Shown: positions 1 to 8,710, numbered from the stretch's first letter. The stretch: 64,000 nt of DNA from WTAW01 sp964406575 (GCA_964406575.1 CAYOSH010000017.1:37401-101400); one strand, 5' to 3'. Translations and numbers: made by a program. Notes: generated from the sequence alone by a model not told the origin.

Positions 1-2579
1 TCGAGATTCGAACTCAAGAGGATAATGTTTTGGATGATGAAAATCGACCTCATCAGGTAAAAAGTGTTGATTTTGACGACTTGCTCTGCGAAAAAATATT
101 CAAGATCGCAGCAAGACACCTCTCCAGTGATCAGATTCTTTCCAACATCCAGAAGTGGATCCAGGAGGATCGGCTGAGTTTTTTGGTTCAGGTAACGAGG
201 CAGAACTCCACATTGGGTGAGGTCATAGATGCCATCCGGCGCTATCATCACCTTGAGCGTGAGGGTGCAGAGCTCCCCGCTGCGAGCAAAAGAGGAGTTC
301 AGGTTTCTCTGATAAGGCGCTTTCTTTCGGACCAAACGGATTTTATCAACACGGCCAAAGATTATATCGATATCGGAGATTTTTATGAAATTATTGATCA
401 TATTGTATTTTCTTCTGGAAGCGCTGGCCGATTGGGTGGCAAGAGCACAGGATTGTTTTTGGCCAACCAGATCATAAAAAAAACAAAAGAAACCGCAAGT
501 GATCTTGGTGACATCAAAATACCGAAAACCTGGTATATCGCCTCTGATGTTATATTCAGTTTTCTGAGTCACAATGATCTCAAAGAAGTCAGTGAACAAA
601 AATATAAAGATATCAATCAGATACGTCTAGAATATCCTCATATCGTTCAGACATTCAAAAACTGTTCATTCCCCACAGAGATTGTCCAGGGTTTGTCTAT
701 GATTCTGGACGATTTCAAAGAAAGGCCTCTCATCGTCAGGAGTTCCAGCCTTCTCGAGGATAGAGCGGGTGCTTCCTTTTCAGGGAAATACAAAAGCCTT
801 TTTTTGGCAAATCAAGGCAGTAAACAGCAACGATTGGATGCACTGAAGGATGCGATCGCAGAGGTTTACGCCTCTCTTTTTGGGCCGGATCCAATCAGTT
901 ACAGAGAAGAGAGGGGATTGCTCGACTTCAGCGAAGAAATGGGAATTATGATCCAGGAAGTTGTCGGTAACAGAGTGGGAGACTATTTCATCCCCAGTTT
1001 TGCTGGAGTGGCCTTCAGCAGGAATGAATTTAGATGGTCTCCAAGGATTAGATATGAGGATGGATTGTTGCGCCTCGTGGCAGGCTTGGGAACACGAGCT
1101 GTGGATCGTGTGAGCAACGATTATCCTGTTTTGATCGCTCCCGGCCAGGTAGGCCTTCGGGTCAATACGGTTGCGGATGAGATTATCCGTTATTCGCCCA
1201 AAAATATCGATGTCGTCAATCTAAAGAGCAACACATTTGAGACCGTCAGCATTGACGATTTATTGAGGGAGAGCGGTGATGAATTACCGCTGGTTGAAAA
1301 GATTGTATCTCTCTATGACGGGTTCCACATCCGCAAGCCTTTGGGAAAACATATTGATTTTGAAAATGATAAGCTGATCGTAACTTTTGAAGGGTTGATT
1401 ACAGATACAGATTTTGTCAGGAAGATACAAAATCTGCTCAGTTTATTCGAAAAGAAACTGGGGACACCGGTGGATATTGAATTTGCTTCAGATGGGAAGG
1501 ACTTTTACCTTCTCCAGTGCAGAGCTCAAAGCTATTCCAAAGGCTATGCTCCGGCTGCGATCCCGGATGATGTTGATATGGACAGGATTATCTTTTCGGC
1601 CAATCGCTATATCTCCAATGGAGAGATCTCTGATGTCTCTCATGTTGTGTATGTAGACCCTCAGGGCTATGATGAGCTGACTGATCAGGCATCTCTCATA
1701 GCTGTAGGCCGTGCGGTTGGGAATCTCAATAAGATTCTTCCCAAGAGAAGGTTCATACTTATGGGGCCGGGACGCTGGGGGAGTAGAGGAGACCTCAAAC
1801 TGGGAGTGAAAGTGACCTACTCGGATATCAGCAACACAGCGGCAATCATCGAAATCGCCAAGAAAAAAGGAAACTATTTGCCCGATCTCTCTTTCGGCAC
1901 TCACTTTTTTCAAGACTTGGTCGAATCTGAGATTCATTATTTGCCCCTGTATCCCGATGATAAAGATATAATTTTTAATTCCCGGTTTTTTAAGGAATCC
2001 AAAAATATTCTGCCTGATGTTCTGCCCGATTTTGCCAATGTTTCGAGTGCAATCAAGGTGATCGATATCAAAAAGGAATCCAATAATCAATTGTTGCGGA
2101 TTCTTATGAATGCAGAGATAGATAAAGCTCTCGGTTTTTTATCCAGAGAATCAGAAAAAAAACATCTGAGACGCGTTGTCCACGAATATGCTACTAAACA
2201 ATCCAAGAATTATTGGGCCTGGCGCTTTCATATGGCCGAGCACATTGCTTCTAAACTCGACCCCGACCGTTTCGGAGTGAAAGGATTTTATATTTTTGGG
2301 AGCACAAAGAACGCCACAGCCGGACCCAGAAGCGATATTGATATTTTAGTTCATTTTGTCGGCACAAAAGAACAGAAGAATGAACTCACTCTGTGGCTCG
2401 AAGCATGGAGTCTGTCCCTGGATGAAATGAATTATCAGAGAACGGGTGAAAGAACAGAGGGGTTGCTGGATATCCATGTGATAACTGATGAGGATATTGC
2501 CAATAAGACCTCATATGCTCTTAAGATCGGAGCGATTACTGATGCGGCTAGGCCCTTACCCATGATGAAAAAATCATGA
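1..2579 (+). CDS. PEP/pyruvate-binding (PPDK-N-like) protein with C-terminal nucleotidyltransferase domain, 5' end open
   Basis: Counting from a possible TTG at 30 the protein has 849 residues, but the frame stays open to the left edge of the window, so the true start may lie upstream. Residues about 120-500 resemble the ATP-grasp, PEP/pyruvate-binding domain of PEP synthase and pyruvate phosphate dikinase, with the hallmark RSSSLLEDRAGASFSGKY near residue 236. No phosphohistidine swivel or PEP-enolase domain is visible, so it is not a complete PpsA or PPDK. The middle part has MGPGRWGSRGDL near 585. Residues about 750-780 carry a polymerase-beta-type nucleotidyltransferase signature, FGSTKN then SDIDILVHF. 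Such proteins are usually annotated only as PEP/pyruvate-binding domain proteins, and the substrate is unknown. The nucleotidyltransferase fusion suggests a regulatory modification enzyme, which is inference. Confidence 0.8.
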   Translation, partial: EIRTQEDNVLDDENRPHQVKSVDFDDLLCEKIFKIAARHLSSDQILSNIQKWIQEDRLSFLVQVTRQNSTLGEVIDAIRRYHHLEREGAELPAASKRGVQVSLIRRFLSDQTDFINTAKDYIDIGDFYEIIDHIVFSSGSAGRLGGKSTGLFLANQIIKKTKETASDLGDIKIPKTWYIASDVIFSFLSHNDLKEVSEQKYKDINQIRLEYPHIVQTFKNCSFPTEIVQGLSMILDDFKERPLIVRSSSLLEDRAGASFSGKYKSLFLANQGSKQQRLDALKDAIAEVYASLFGPDPISYREERGLLDFSEEMGIMIQEVVGNRVGDYFIPSFAGVAFSRNEFRWSPRIRYEDGLLRLVAGLGTRAVDRVSNDYPVLIAPGQVGLRVNTVADEIIRYSPKNIDVVNLKSNTFETVSIDDLLRESGDELPLVEKIVSLYDGFHIRKPLGKHIDFENDKLIVTFEGLITDTDFVRKIQNLLSLFEKKLGTPVDIEFASDGKDFYLLQCRAQSYSKGYAPAAIPDDVDMDRIIFSANRYISNGEISDVSHVVYVDPQGYDELTDQASLIAVGRAVGNLNKILPKRRFILMGPGRWGSRGDLKLGVKVTYSDISNTAAIIEIAKKKGNYLPDLSFGTHFFQDLVESEIHYLPLYPDDKDIIFNSRFFKESKNILPDVLPDFANVSSAIKVIDIKKESNNQLLRILMNAEIDKALGFLSRESEKKHLRRVVHEYATKQSKNYWAWRFHMAEHIASKLDPDRFGVKGFYIFGSTKNATAGPRSDIDILVHFVGTKEQKNELTLWLEAWSLSLDEMNYQRTGERTEGLLDIHVITDEDIANKTSYALKIGAITDAARPLPMMKKS

Positions 2580-2649
2580 TCTGAATTATTCATAAAATCT
2601 GCTGTCAAATTTACACTCTAGAGGCACTCAATATCTTATTGGCAACATC

Positions 2650-2809
2650 TTTTACCCTACAGGCGAGCTGATCTCACCACAAAGCCTTCGTTCTAGCCCG
2701 GGCTAGGTTGGGTCGGCTTGAGGGCGTTCACTACATCTTCATAAGCCACTGCCTCGCTTTTGCGACCTTACATGTTAGGGTGGGACGGGTTGGATCGTGA
2801 ATAATCCGG
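2650..2809 (-). repeat. Dispersed non-coding repeat R1, copy A
   Basis: Read on the minus strand, this stretch matches copy B at 31497-31622 over its full length with gaps. Shared exact blocks include GGATTATTCACGA at the 5' end, GCAGTGGC, TGTAGTGAAC and GCTCGCCTG near the 3' end, followed by GGTAAAA. Copy A carries an extra stretch of about 24 bases after the first block. It lies immediately downstream of the metallophosphoesterase gene on the same strand. No conserved reading frame is shared by the two copies, so a structured or mobile non-coding element is likelier than a gene remnant. Its function is unknown. Confidence 0.55.
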
Positions 2810-2815
2810 ATTTGG

Positions 2816-3685
2816 CTATAACAGTTGCCTTGTTGCTTGATCTAGGTCTTCAAGATTAAACCGAACCAAGGCCAATTCCGGACCATCATGCGCTGCTGAA
2901 AACGCATGAGTTCTTCCTATTCGATCCTTCCATGCCCCTGTCAGTCTTGCAGCTTCGTGAATGTGCCCATGGAGAGTGAGCAAAGGCTGATGTTCTTTAA
3001 TAAATCGCTGGATTGCGATACTCCCGACATGCAAGTCCAAAGGAACATGGGCGACCTTTTTCCCGTCCAAAGCTGCCCGATCGAGCTTTGTCTCATAGGG
3101 TGGGGCATGAAAGAGGAAAATTGCTTGGCTTAGATCGGCATCTTTCACGAGAAGGTTCAGATCTTTGGATATTGTGGAGTATTTGGCTTCATCCGCCGAA
3201 ACCCTCACTGAGCGAATTCCCTCCTCAGGGGAGACAGAACCAGGGTCAACAAAACGCGAGACATCATATCGCTCCCAGTCCTTGAGGAGGAATGGAGAAG
3301 GGGGGATAAAGGAGTACCCATAAACTGGATGGCTCTGGAATTCTCTCTTTGCATTATGCATATATTCCCAGATTCCCAGTTTTTCTGCTTCGATAAGCTT
3401 TGCTTCTTCACTGCGGCTATCATCATTACCTAGAATGAGAAAGATCCTCGGGTAAGTATCTCTGAGCTTCTCTTTCAATATGGCGAATTTTTTCTGGAGA
3501 AAATGCTCGATAAAATTTTCGCCATTCTGATCAGAAAAGGTGCGAGTATACAGTCCAGAAGGAAGGATGTCACCGCCCAAAAAAACGGCCTTTGGACTCT
3601 CGTTCTGAATTAATGTGAAGAGTTTCTGATACCGATCCATGTATCCATGAAGGTCAGATACAAAGAAACATATTGTCGATTTCAT
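2816..3685 (-). CDS. Calcineurin-like metallophosphoesterase
   Basis: 289 residues. The metal-binding motifs of the calcineurin-like phosphoesterase superfamily appear in order: SDLHGYMDR (DxH, near residue 10), GGDILPSG (GD, near 38), LGNDD (GND in place of the usual GNH, near 86), FHAPPYETK (near 192) and LHGHIHEA (GHxH, near 238). No signal peptide or membrane segment is seen, so it is cytoplasmic. The substrate cannot be predicted; family members act on nucleotides, phosphoproteins or nucleic acids. It stands alone between a repeat (2650-2809) and a divergently read regulatory gap. No strong ribosome-binding site precedes the ATG. Confidence 0.8.
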   Translation of the reverse strand: MKSTICFFVSDLHGYMDRYQKLFTLIQNESPKAVFLGGDILPSGLYTRTFSDQNGENFIEHFLQKKFAILKEKLRDTYPRIFLILGNDDSRSEEAKLIEAEKLGIWEYMHNAKREFQSHPVYGYSFIPPSPFLLKDWERYDVSRFVDPGSVSPEEGIRSVRVSADEAKYSTISKDLNLLVKDADLSQAIFLFHAPPYETKLDRAALDGKKVAHVPLDLHVGSIAIQRFIKEHQPLLTLHGHIHEAARLTGAWKDRIGRTHAFSAAHDGPELALVRFNLEDLDQATRQLL

Positions 3686-3856
3686 TTTGGTTTAACTCAT
3701 TATAAATTAGAATCCATTATACAGAAAAGATGACTTGGCTGGAATCTCTATGGTATTGTAAAGACCCTTTAAATGAGATTGTCCATCAGACAATAAAATA
3801 GCACATTCCCATTGGTCTTTGTGGGTTGAACCGCTGAGAAAATGATAGCGGGTATG

Positions 3857-3885
3857 TTGAAATTGAAGCATAATTGATATAGAAT
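3857..3885 (+). promoter_or_regulatory. Candidate sigma70-type promoter upstream of the redox-signalling block
   Basis: TTGAAA at 3857-3862 and TAGAAT at 3880-3885 are separated by 17 bases, close to consensus. The expected transcription start, near 3891, coincides with the 5' edge of the hairpin at 3892-3916. Confidence 0.45.
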
Positions 3886-3891
3886 AATTTA

Positions 3892-3916
3892 CCACCCAGT
3901 AAAGGGTGGGTTTTTT
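3892..3916 (+). terminator. Terminator-like hairpin at the 5' edge of a leader
   Basis: CCACCC (3892-3897), loop AGTAAA, GGGTGG (3904-3909), then GTTTTTT. On the plus strand this is a textbook short intrinsic terminator. No plus-strand gene ends nearby, and it sits at the predicted start of the 4029 transcript. It may stop read-through from upstream, or act as a 5' structural element of the leader. Confidence 0.5.
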
Positions 3917-4028
3917 AATTTGAATGGCGTATTTATAAAAACTGCAGATATCCTCATTCCTTTCCAAAGATATCCGCTGAATCATTTTTTAGTTGTAATC
4001 TTTTATAGAATATTAGGAGTTCGGAATA

Positions 4029-4721
4029 ATGACTGAGAAACAAAGTCCTTTTATTCAAGTGTATTGTCCCGAATGCCGGGAAATGATTCGTCCTGGAGAA
4101 TGGGCGTCTTGTCCTTATTTTGAAGGGCAAAAACTGGATATTTCTGACACGGAAGATGCCATGAAACAAATCTTTCGTTGTCATGTGCAATGTGATTGCA
4201 AGATTGAATACAGCTATTATGATGGAGCCAAATTGGTCACAAAAGTCGAGGATACGATTGAGGACCAAGAAAGTCTTCGGCGTATCCTTAGTCTTGTATC
4301 GAAAAAATCGGGACAAAAGGATGAGAGCAAAGCGAAAAAAGTTCTTCTTATTGATGATGACACAGATTTTTTGGAGATGCACACAGCAGTGCTGACGCAC
4401 CGAGGGTATGAGGTGATAACGGCTCAGAGCTCGAAAGAGGGCATGGAAAAATTAGAGGAAACAAAGCCTGATATTGTTATACTCGATGTCATGATGGAGC
4501 AGTTTGATGCTGGATTCAAGGCGAGTGAAAAAATCAAGCGAAAGTACAATGACCTTCCCGTGATGCTGTTGACATCCATCGGTGCACAAACAGGCCTGGA
4601 TTTTTCCTCCAACGAGGAAGTATTAAAGATCAGCAAAGCCGATGCTCTTCTTGACAAGCCTGTGAGTCCCAAATTCTTGATCGATGAGATCGAGAGGCTG
4701 ACCACTCCAGAAAAAGATTAA
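4029..4721 (+). CDS. Response regulator with N-terminal cysteine-rich domain
   Basis: 230 residues. The N-terminal 95 residues contain YCPECREM, SCPYF and FRCHVQCDCK, six cysteines that suggest a metal-binding or zinc-ribbon module I cannot assign to a family. Residues about 100-225 form a CheY-like receiver: acidic pocket IDDDTDF, phospho-acceptor Asp in ILDVMM, a Thr in LLTS and a Lys in LLDKPV. It has no DNA-binding output domain. After the phospho-acceptor, the segment MMEQFDAGFKASEKIK closely parallels MMEKYDSGFSFSKEIK in the receiver encoded at 6793, so the two are paralogues. It is first in a block with the hydrogenase-like kinase 15 bases downstream, and is likely that kinase's partner. 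Confidence 0.85.
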   Translation: MTEKQSPFIQVYCPECREMIRPGEWASCPYFEGQKLDISDTEDAMKQIFRCHVQCDCKIEYSYYDGAKLVTKVEDTIEDQESLRRILSLVSKKSGQKDESKAKKVLLIDDDTDFLEMHTAVLTHRGYEVITAQSSKEGMEKLEETKPDIVILDVMMEQFDAGFKASEKIKRKYNDLPVMLLTSIGAQTGLDFSSNEEVLKISKADALLDKPVSPKFLIDEIERLTTPEKD

Positions 4722-4736
4722 CGGTTATAAGTTTCC

Positions 4737-6827
4737 ATGGACTTCTTAAGCATATCAAGGAAGAAGTGCCGGCGGTGCTACAAGTGTATTCGTGACTGTC
4801 CGACAAATGCAATCAAAATCGATAAAGGCGATGTCATCCGTATTGAGAGCCGGTGTGTTCTATGTGGGACATGCTTTAAAAATTGCCCTCATGATGCTGT
4901 TATCCCACACACAGGTGTTAACAAAGTCCTCAAGCAGCTGAATCGGGGCGAAAAAGTCGTGGCCTGTCTGGATCCGACATTTCCCGCTGTTCTGGACAGA
5001 GGAACTCCAGGCCAGCTGGTCACCGCCCTGAAGAAATTGGGATTTTATGAAGTTTGGGAATCTGCCCTAGGTGGGGACCTTATTACTCAGGAGTACAAAA
5101 CATGGTTAACACAGAACAGTAACAAGTCCTCTATCTCTTCCTTCTGTCCTTCATTGGTCCTCTATATCGAGAAATTTGCACCACAATTTGTCGAGAATCT
5201 CGTTCCTGTTGTCTCTCCGATGGCTGCTACAGGAAAGGCAGTTAGAGCGCTCAAAGGTGAGGATACAAAAGTCGTTTTTGTCGGTTCTTGCATTTCAAGG
5301 ATTTATGAGCGGATCAGCCTGCACACAAAGGGGTCGGTAGATTGTGTTCTAACCTACCATGACATCAGAGATATTCTTGAGGAAAAGGGCATCGATCGGG
5401 AAGAGCAGGAGCCATCGGAATTTGACGGGCCTCAACCTGGACTTGGAAGAATGCTTAGTGTGGCGGGCGGGTTGAGCCAATGCATCGGTTTTGAGCAAAA
5501 TATCTTGAATCTGGATTATGTTGTTGAAGCCGGTTCTGACAGAGCGATTCGGACTATTCAACAGTTGCAGGACGGTACGATTCGCTCCAATTTTTTTGAT
5601 TTGCTATTCTGTAAAGGATGCATAGCGGGTCCCATGGTGGATAAGAACATCTCGGGTCCCAGCCGGAAACAGATTGTCGTGGATTTTATCAAATCCCAAA
5701 ATAAGGTTCTATGGGAAAACCAGAAAGGAATAGCTGACAAGCTGAGAACTCTCCGGCTCGAGAGGGATTTCTCAAGTAAGGATGTGTCTTTGCCAGAGCC
5801 GGAGGAAGATGAGATCCAGGCCGTTCTTTCCGAGTTAGGGAAAACGTATCCCCATCGAAATCTGGACTGTGGGGGCTGTGGTTATAACTCATGCCGAGAA
5901 AAGGCGGTTGCTGTCGTGCAGGGATTGGCAGAGAAGGAGATGTGCTGGCATTACCTTTTAACTCAGTCCCACCGCCTCTATTCAAAATTGGAAAAATCTC
6001 ATGAAGAGCTCAAGATTTCTCACGTAGAGCTCGAAAATGCACAGCGTCAGCTGGTACAGTCGGAAAAGATGGCTTCACTGGGGCAGTTAGCGGCAGGTGT
6101 TGCTCATGAGTTGAATAATCCTTTGGGGACGATTACTCTTTTTGGCCGGATGCTCCAGAAGGACCTGGCGTCCAATAAGAGTTGGGAGAAAGACATAAGC
6201 CTTATTGTTCAAGAGGCAGAAAGAGCGGCAAAGATCGTTAAGGATTTACTCAGCTTTTCGCGAGAGACAAAACTTAAACCAGGGTTGGTGAATATCACCG
6301 ATATCATCGAAAAGTCTGTGTCTCTTGTGATTAAACGGTCTCTCTTCCAGAATATCAAAGTACAGCGAGACATGGATTCTTCGCTCCCCATGACATTTGC
6401 TGACCCGGACCTCCTAAAGCAGGTTTTTCTGAATATCATTCTCAATGGAGCTCAAGCGATGGGGGGCCAGGGCGTTCTAACGATACGAAGCCGCGTGGAG
6501 AATGGTGGGAAGAAGTTACACATTCAAATTCAGGATACAGGCACGGGGATTTCCAAAGAACATATGCCCCGACTCTTTGATCCCTTTTTCACGACAAAGG
6601 AAAAAGGTACGGGGCTTGGTCTCGCTCTTGTCTATGGGATTATCTCAAAGCATAAGGGGTCGATCCGTGTCGAAAGTGAATTGGGCAAGGGGACCTCGTT
6701 CTTTATACATTTGCCTGTTTTGGACAAGGATGAATGGATGAAAGCCGAAAAAGAGATTGTGGACATGAAAAAAATCCCGGGAGGTAGGGAGGATGAAACC
6801 CAAGACAAAGATCTTATTGGTGGATGA
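4737..6827 (+). CDS. Ferredoxin / [FeFe]-hydrogenase-like / Fe-S sensor histidine kinase
   Basis: 696 residues. Residues 1-55 carry two 4Fe-4S ferredoxin motifs (C11/14/17/21 and C40/43/46/50). Residues about 70-330 resemble the H-cluster domain of [FeFe] hydrogenases: C137 in SFCPSL (L1), C185 in VGSCISRIYE (L2), and C292 and C295 in FCKGCIAGP (L3). All four cluster ligands are kept. The second L1 cysteine and the L2 lysine used in catalysis are absent, which argues for sensing rather than turnover. C378/381/386/403 form a further Fe-S motif (CGGCGYNSC). A coiled-coil-like linker then leads to HisKA with H457 (GVAHELNNP) and an HATPase with N and G boxes. No membrane segments are seen, so it is cytoplasmic. 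Its 3' end overlaps the next receiver gene by 35 bases. It probably senses ferredoxin or H2 redox poise. Confidence 0.88.
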   Translation: MDFLSISRKKCRRCYKCIRDCPTNAIKIDKGDVIRIESRCVLCGTCFKNCPHDAVIPHTGVNKVLKQLNRGEKVVACLDPTFPAVLDRGTPGQLVTALKKLGFYEVWESALGGDLITQEYKTWLTQNSNKSSISSFCPSLVLYIEKFAPQFVENLVPVVSPMAATGKAVRALKGEDTKVVFVGSCISRIYERISLHTKGSVDCVLTYHDIRDILEEKGIDREEQEPSEFDGPQPGLGRMLSVAGGLSQCIGFEQNILNLDYVVEAGSDRAIRTIQQLQDGTIRSNFFDLLFCKGCIAGPMVDKNISGPSRKQIVVDFIKSQNKVLWENQKGIADKLRTLRLERDFSSKDVSLPEPEEDEIQAVLSELGKTYPHRNLDCGGCGYNSCREKAVAVVQGLAEKEMCWHYLLTQSHRLYSKLEKSHEELKISHVELENAQRQLVQSEKMASLGQLAAGVAHELNNPLGTITLFGRMLQKDLASNKSWEKDISLIVQEAERAAKIVKDLLSFSRETKLKPGLVNITDIIEKSVSLVIKRSLFQNIKVQRDMDSSLPMTFADPDLLKQVFLNIILNGAQAMGGQGVLTIRSRVENGGKKLHIQIQDTGTGISKEHMPRLFDPFFTTKEKGTGLGLALVYGIISKHKGSIRVESELGKGTSFFIHLPVLDKDEWMKAEKEIVDMKKIPGGREDETQDKDLIGG

Positions 6828-7194
6828 CGATATGGATTTTCTTGAAATGCACAAGGCTGTGCTGAAAAATCATGGCTACGATGTCCTGACAGCAAGCAGC
6901 GGTCATGAAGGACTGGAGAAGGTGAGGGCAGAGATGCCTGATTTGATCATCCTGGACTTGATGATGGAAAAATACGATTCGGGATTTTCCTTCAGTAAAG
7001 AGATCAAGACCGACCCTCTCTTTAAGAAGATCCCCATTCTGATGGTGACAGCTGTCGCCGAGGCAACGGGGTACCGGTTTTCTCTAAAAGAGGACGGGTA
7101 CTGGATGAAAACTGATGACCTTCTCGATAAACCCGTTATGCCAGACGTGCTCCTCAACAGGGTCGAAAAACTGCTCACAGAAAGAAAGGAGTAA
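6793..7194 (+). CDS. Single-domain response regulator receiver
   Basis: 133 residues, entirely a CheY-like receiver. Motifs are VDDDMDF (acidic pocket), ILDLMM (phospho-acceptor Asp near residue 56), a Thr in MVTA and a Lys in LLDKPV. The ATG at 6793 lies inside the 3' end of the sensor kinase gene (35-base overlap) and is preceded by GGGAGG-like Shine-Dalgarno sequence, so translation is coupled. The segment MMEKYDSGFSFSKEIK is shared with the receiver of the 4029 gene and lies in the alpha3 region of the fold. This suggests a sublineage adapted to the hydrogenase-like kinase. With no output domain it probably relays phosphate to another protein or acts by protein contact. Confidence 0.88.
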   Translation: MKPKTKILLVDDDMDFLEMHKAVLKNHGYDVLTASSGHEGLEKVRAEMPDLIILDLMMEKYDSGFSFSKEIKTDPLFKKIPILMVTAVAEATGYRFSLKEDGYWMKTDDLLDKPVMPDVLLNRVEKLLTERKE

Positions 7195-7196
7195 CA

Positions 7197-8672
7197 TTGA
7201 AGACCGAAGCACGTATTCTTGTTGTCGATGACGAACAGGGGATTCGAGAGGGCTGCAAAAGAGCTCTTTCTCCGGAGGGCTATGTTGTTGATGGTGCCGA
7301 GGACGGGAAAATCGGACTCCAGAAGGTAAAGAAAAATGCCTACGATTTGCTTCTGGTGGACCTGATGATGCCCGGCATCAGCGGTTTAGAGCTGATCGAG
7401 AAGATCCATCTCATCGATCCGGAGGTCATCCTTATCGTTATCACAGGATATGCAACCATTGAAACGGCTGTCGAAGCAATGAAAAGAGGCGCATATGATT
7501 ATTTGCCGAAGCCCTTTTCGCCAGAAGCACTGACAGCAGTTGTCAAGCGAGGGCTGGAGAAAAGGACGCTTCGTCAGGAGGCCAAAAAGCTGTATGAGGA
7601 AAGGGATCAGAGACTGCTCGAGCTTGTCAACGAGCGCAGCCGCATTCGCACGATCATTAGTTGTATGGCTGATGGAGTGCTGGTAGCAAACATGGAAGGC
7701 CGTTTGGTTCTCTGGAATGCAGCCAGCGTCAAGATGCTCAAATCCAGAGGCTTTGATGTGGCTGGCGAGCCTTTGGAATATTACATAGATAATCAATCAA
7801 TGGTCGATGCGATCAAGGAGGTTCTTTCGGCTGGAGATGAGAACTTTTTGATGATTAGCCGGGAGATTGAGGTCGAGACTGACCCAAAGACGGTATTAAT
7901 GGCCAACATCGCACCGATCAGGGGTGAAATGAGAAGTATCCTTGGAGCCGTGTCTGTCCTTAGAGATATCACCAAGCTCAAAGAGATCGATAAGATCAAA
8001 TCCCAGTTTGTCTCCATGGTTGCCCATGAGCTGCGCGCACCACTCGCGGCGATCAAAGGATGGCTGGAAATAGTGATCACGGGTGAAGGGGATGGCGACG
8101 CAGAACAACAGAAGCAGTGGCTCCAGCGGGCCAGTGATCGATCGGACTCTCTCCTGGCATTGGTCAATGACCTTCTTGAGATCAACAGAATGGAAGCGGG
8201 TAAGATCGCTCAAAAAATAGAGCCTGTGCAGTTGACAGATCTTATTAAAAAAATAGTCGATTTCTTGAAGCCCGAAGCTGGAAAGAAAGAGATCACCGTG
8301 GAAGTGAAATTGCCCGAAAATCTCCCTTTGATCCAGGCTGATCAAAGGGATATGGAAAAGCTCTTCACCAACCTCATCACGAATGCCATCAAATACAATA
8401 CTGAAAATGGCTCCGTCACAATAGAGGGGAAAGTGGAGGCAAGTTTTGTGTGTTATCGAGTGAAAGATACAGGTATTGGGATCTCTCCAGAGAACTTGAC
8501 CCATATTTTTGATGATTTTTACCGCGCTGATGATGACAGAATCAAGAAAATAACGGGAACGGGGTTGGGCCTTACAATCGCTAAAAAAATTGTGAACTCT
8601 CATCACGGGCATATTGAAGTGGAGAGTAAAGTGGAACAGGGGAGCAATTTTTCTGTTTACTTTCCCTTTTAA
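7197..8672 (+). CDS. Hybrid receiver-PAS-histidine kinase
   Basis: 491 residues from a TTG at 7197, with AAAGGAG a few bases upstream. The stop of the preceding receiver (7192-7194) is two bases away. Residues 1-125 are a receiver (VVDDEQG; LVDLMMPGISG with the phospho-acceptor; YLPKPFSPE). A helical linker follows (about 125-150), then a PAS domain (about 150-260), HisKA with SMVAHELRAPL near residue 283 and an HATPase to the end (N box LITNAIKYN; G box DTGIGIS; G2 box GTGLGL). An N-terminal receiver on a kinase suggests it receives phosphate from an upstream kinase, plausibly the Fe-S kinase encoded at 4737, making a branched relay. The final regulator is not in this window. Confidence 0.88.
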   Translation: MKTEARILVVDDEQGIREGCKRALSPEGYVVDGAEDGKIGLQKVKKNAYDLLLVDLMMPGISGLELIEKIHLIDPEVILIVITGYATIETAVEAMKRGAYDYLPKPFSPEALTAVVKRGLEKRTLRQEAKKLYEERDQRLLELVNERSRIRTIISCMADGVLVANMEGRLVLWNAASVKMLKSRGFDVAGEPLEYYIDNQSMVDAIKEVLSAGDENFLMISREIEVETDPKTVLMANIAPIRGEMRSILGAVSVLRDITKLKEIDKIKSQFVSMVAHELRAPLAAIKGWLEIVITGEGDGDAEQQKQWLQRASDRSDSLLALVNDLLEINRMEAGKIAQKIEPVQLTDLIKKIVDFLKPEAGKKEITVEVKLPENLPLIQADQRDMEKLFTNLITNAIKYNTENGSVTIEGKVEASFVCYRVKDTGIGISPENLTHIFDDFYRADDDRIKKITGTGLGLTIAKKIVNSHHGHIEVESKVEQGSNFSVYFPF

Positions 8673-8710
8673 AATAGCCAAAAGTAAAAAGTGAAAGCCT
8701 TTAAGTAAGG

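Larger units (their letters stand above)
3686..4028. other. Intergenic region between divergent genes, with promoter and hairpin
   Basis: A gap of 343 bases between the start of the minus-strand phosphoesterase and the plus-strand response regulator. It holds a plausible plus-strand promoter (3857-3885) directly followed by an intrinsic-terminator-like hairpin (3892-3916). A frame of 92 codons on the minus strand here shows no recognisable motif and is judged non-coding. Confidence 0.5.

Noticed and set aside
1..30. GATTCGAAC-like bases at the left edge resemble a tRNA T-arm in reverse
   Set aside because: They are in frame with the long coding region and no acceptor or anticodon stem can be built.
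2816..3685. Calling the phosphoesterase a specific enzyme (for example UDP-2,3-diacylglucosamine hydrolase)
   Set aside because: Only superfamily motifs are visible; no neighbour or extra domain supports a substrate.
3707..3985. 92-codon minus-strand frame
   Set aside because: No motif, no ribosome-binding site, and it covers the promoter and hairpin of the opposite gene.
4737..6827. Calling the hydrogenase-like protein an active [FeFe] hydrogenase
   Set aside because: The catalytic neighbours of the cluster are missing and the chain ends in a histidine kinase; sensing is the better reading.
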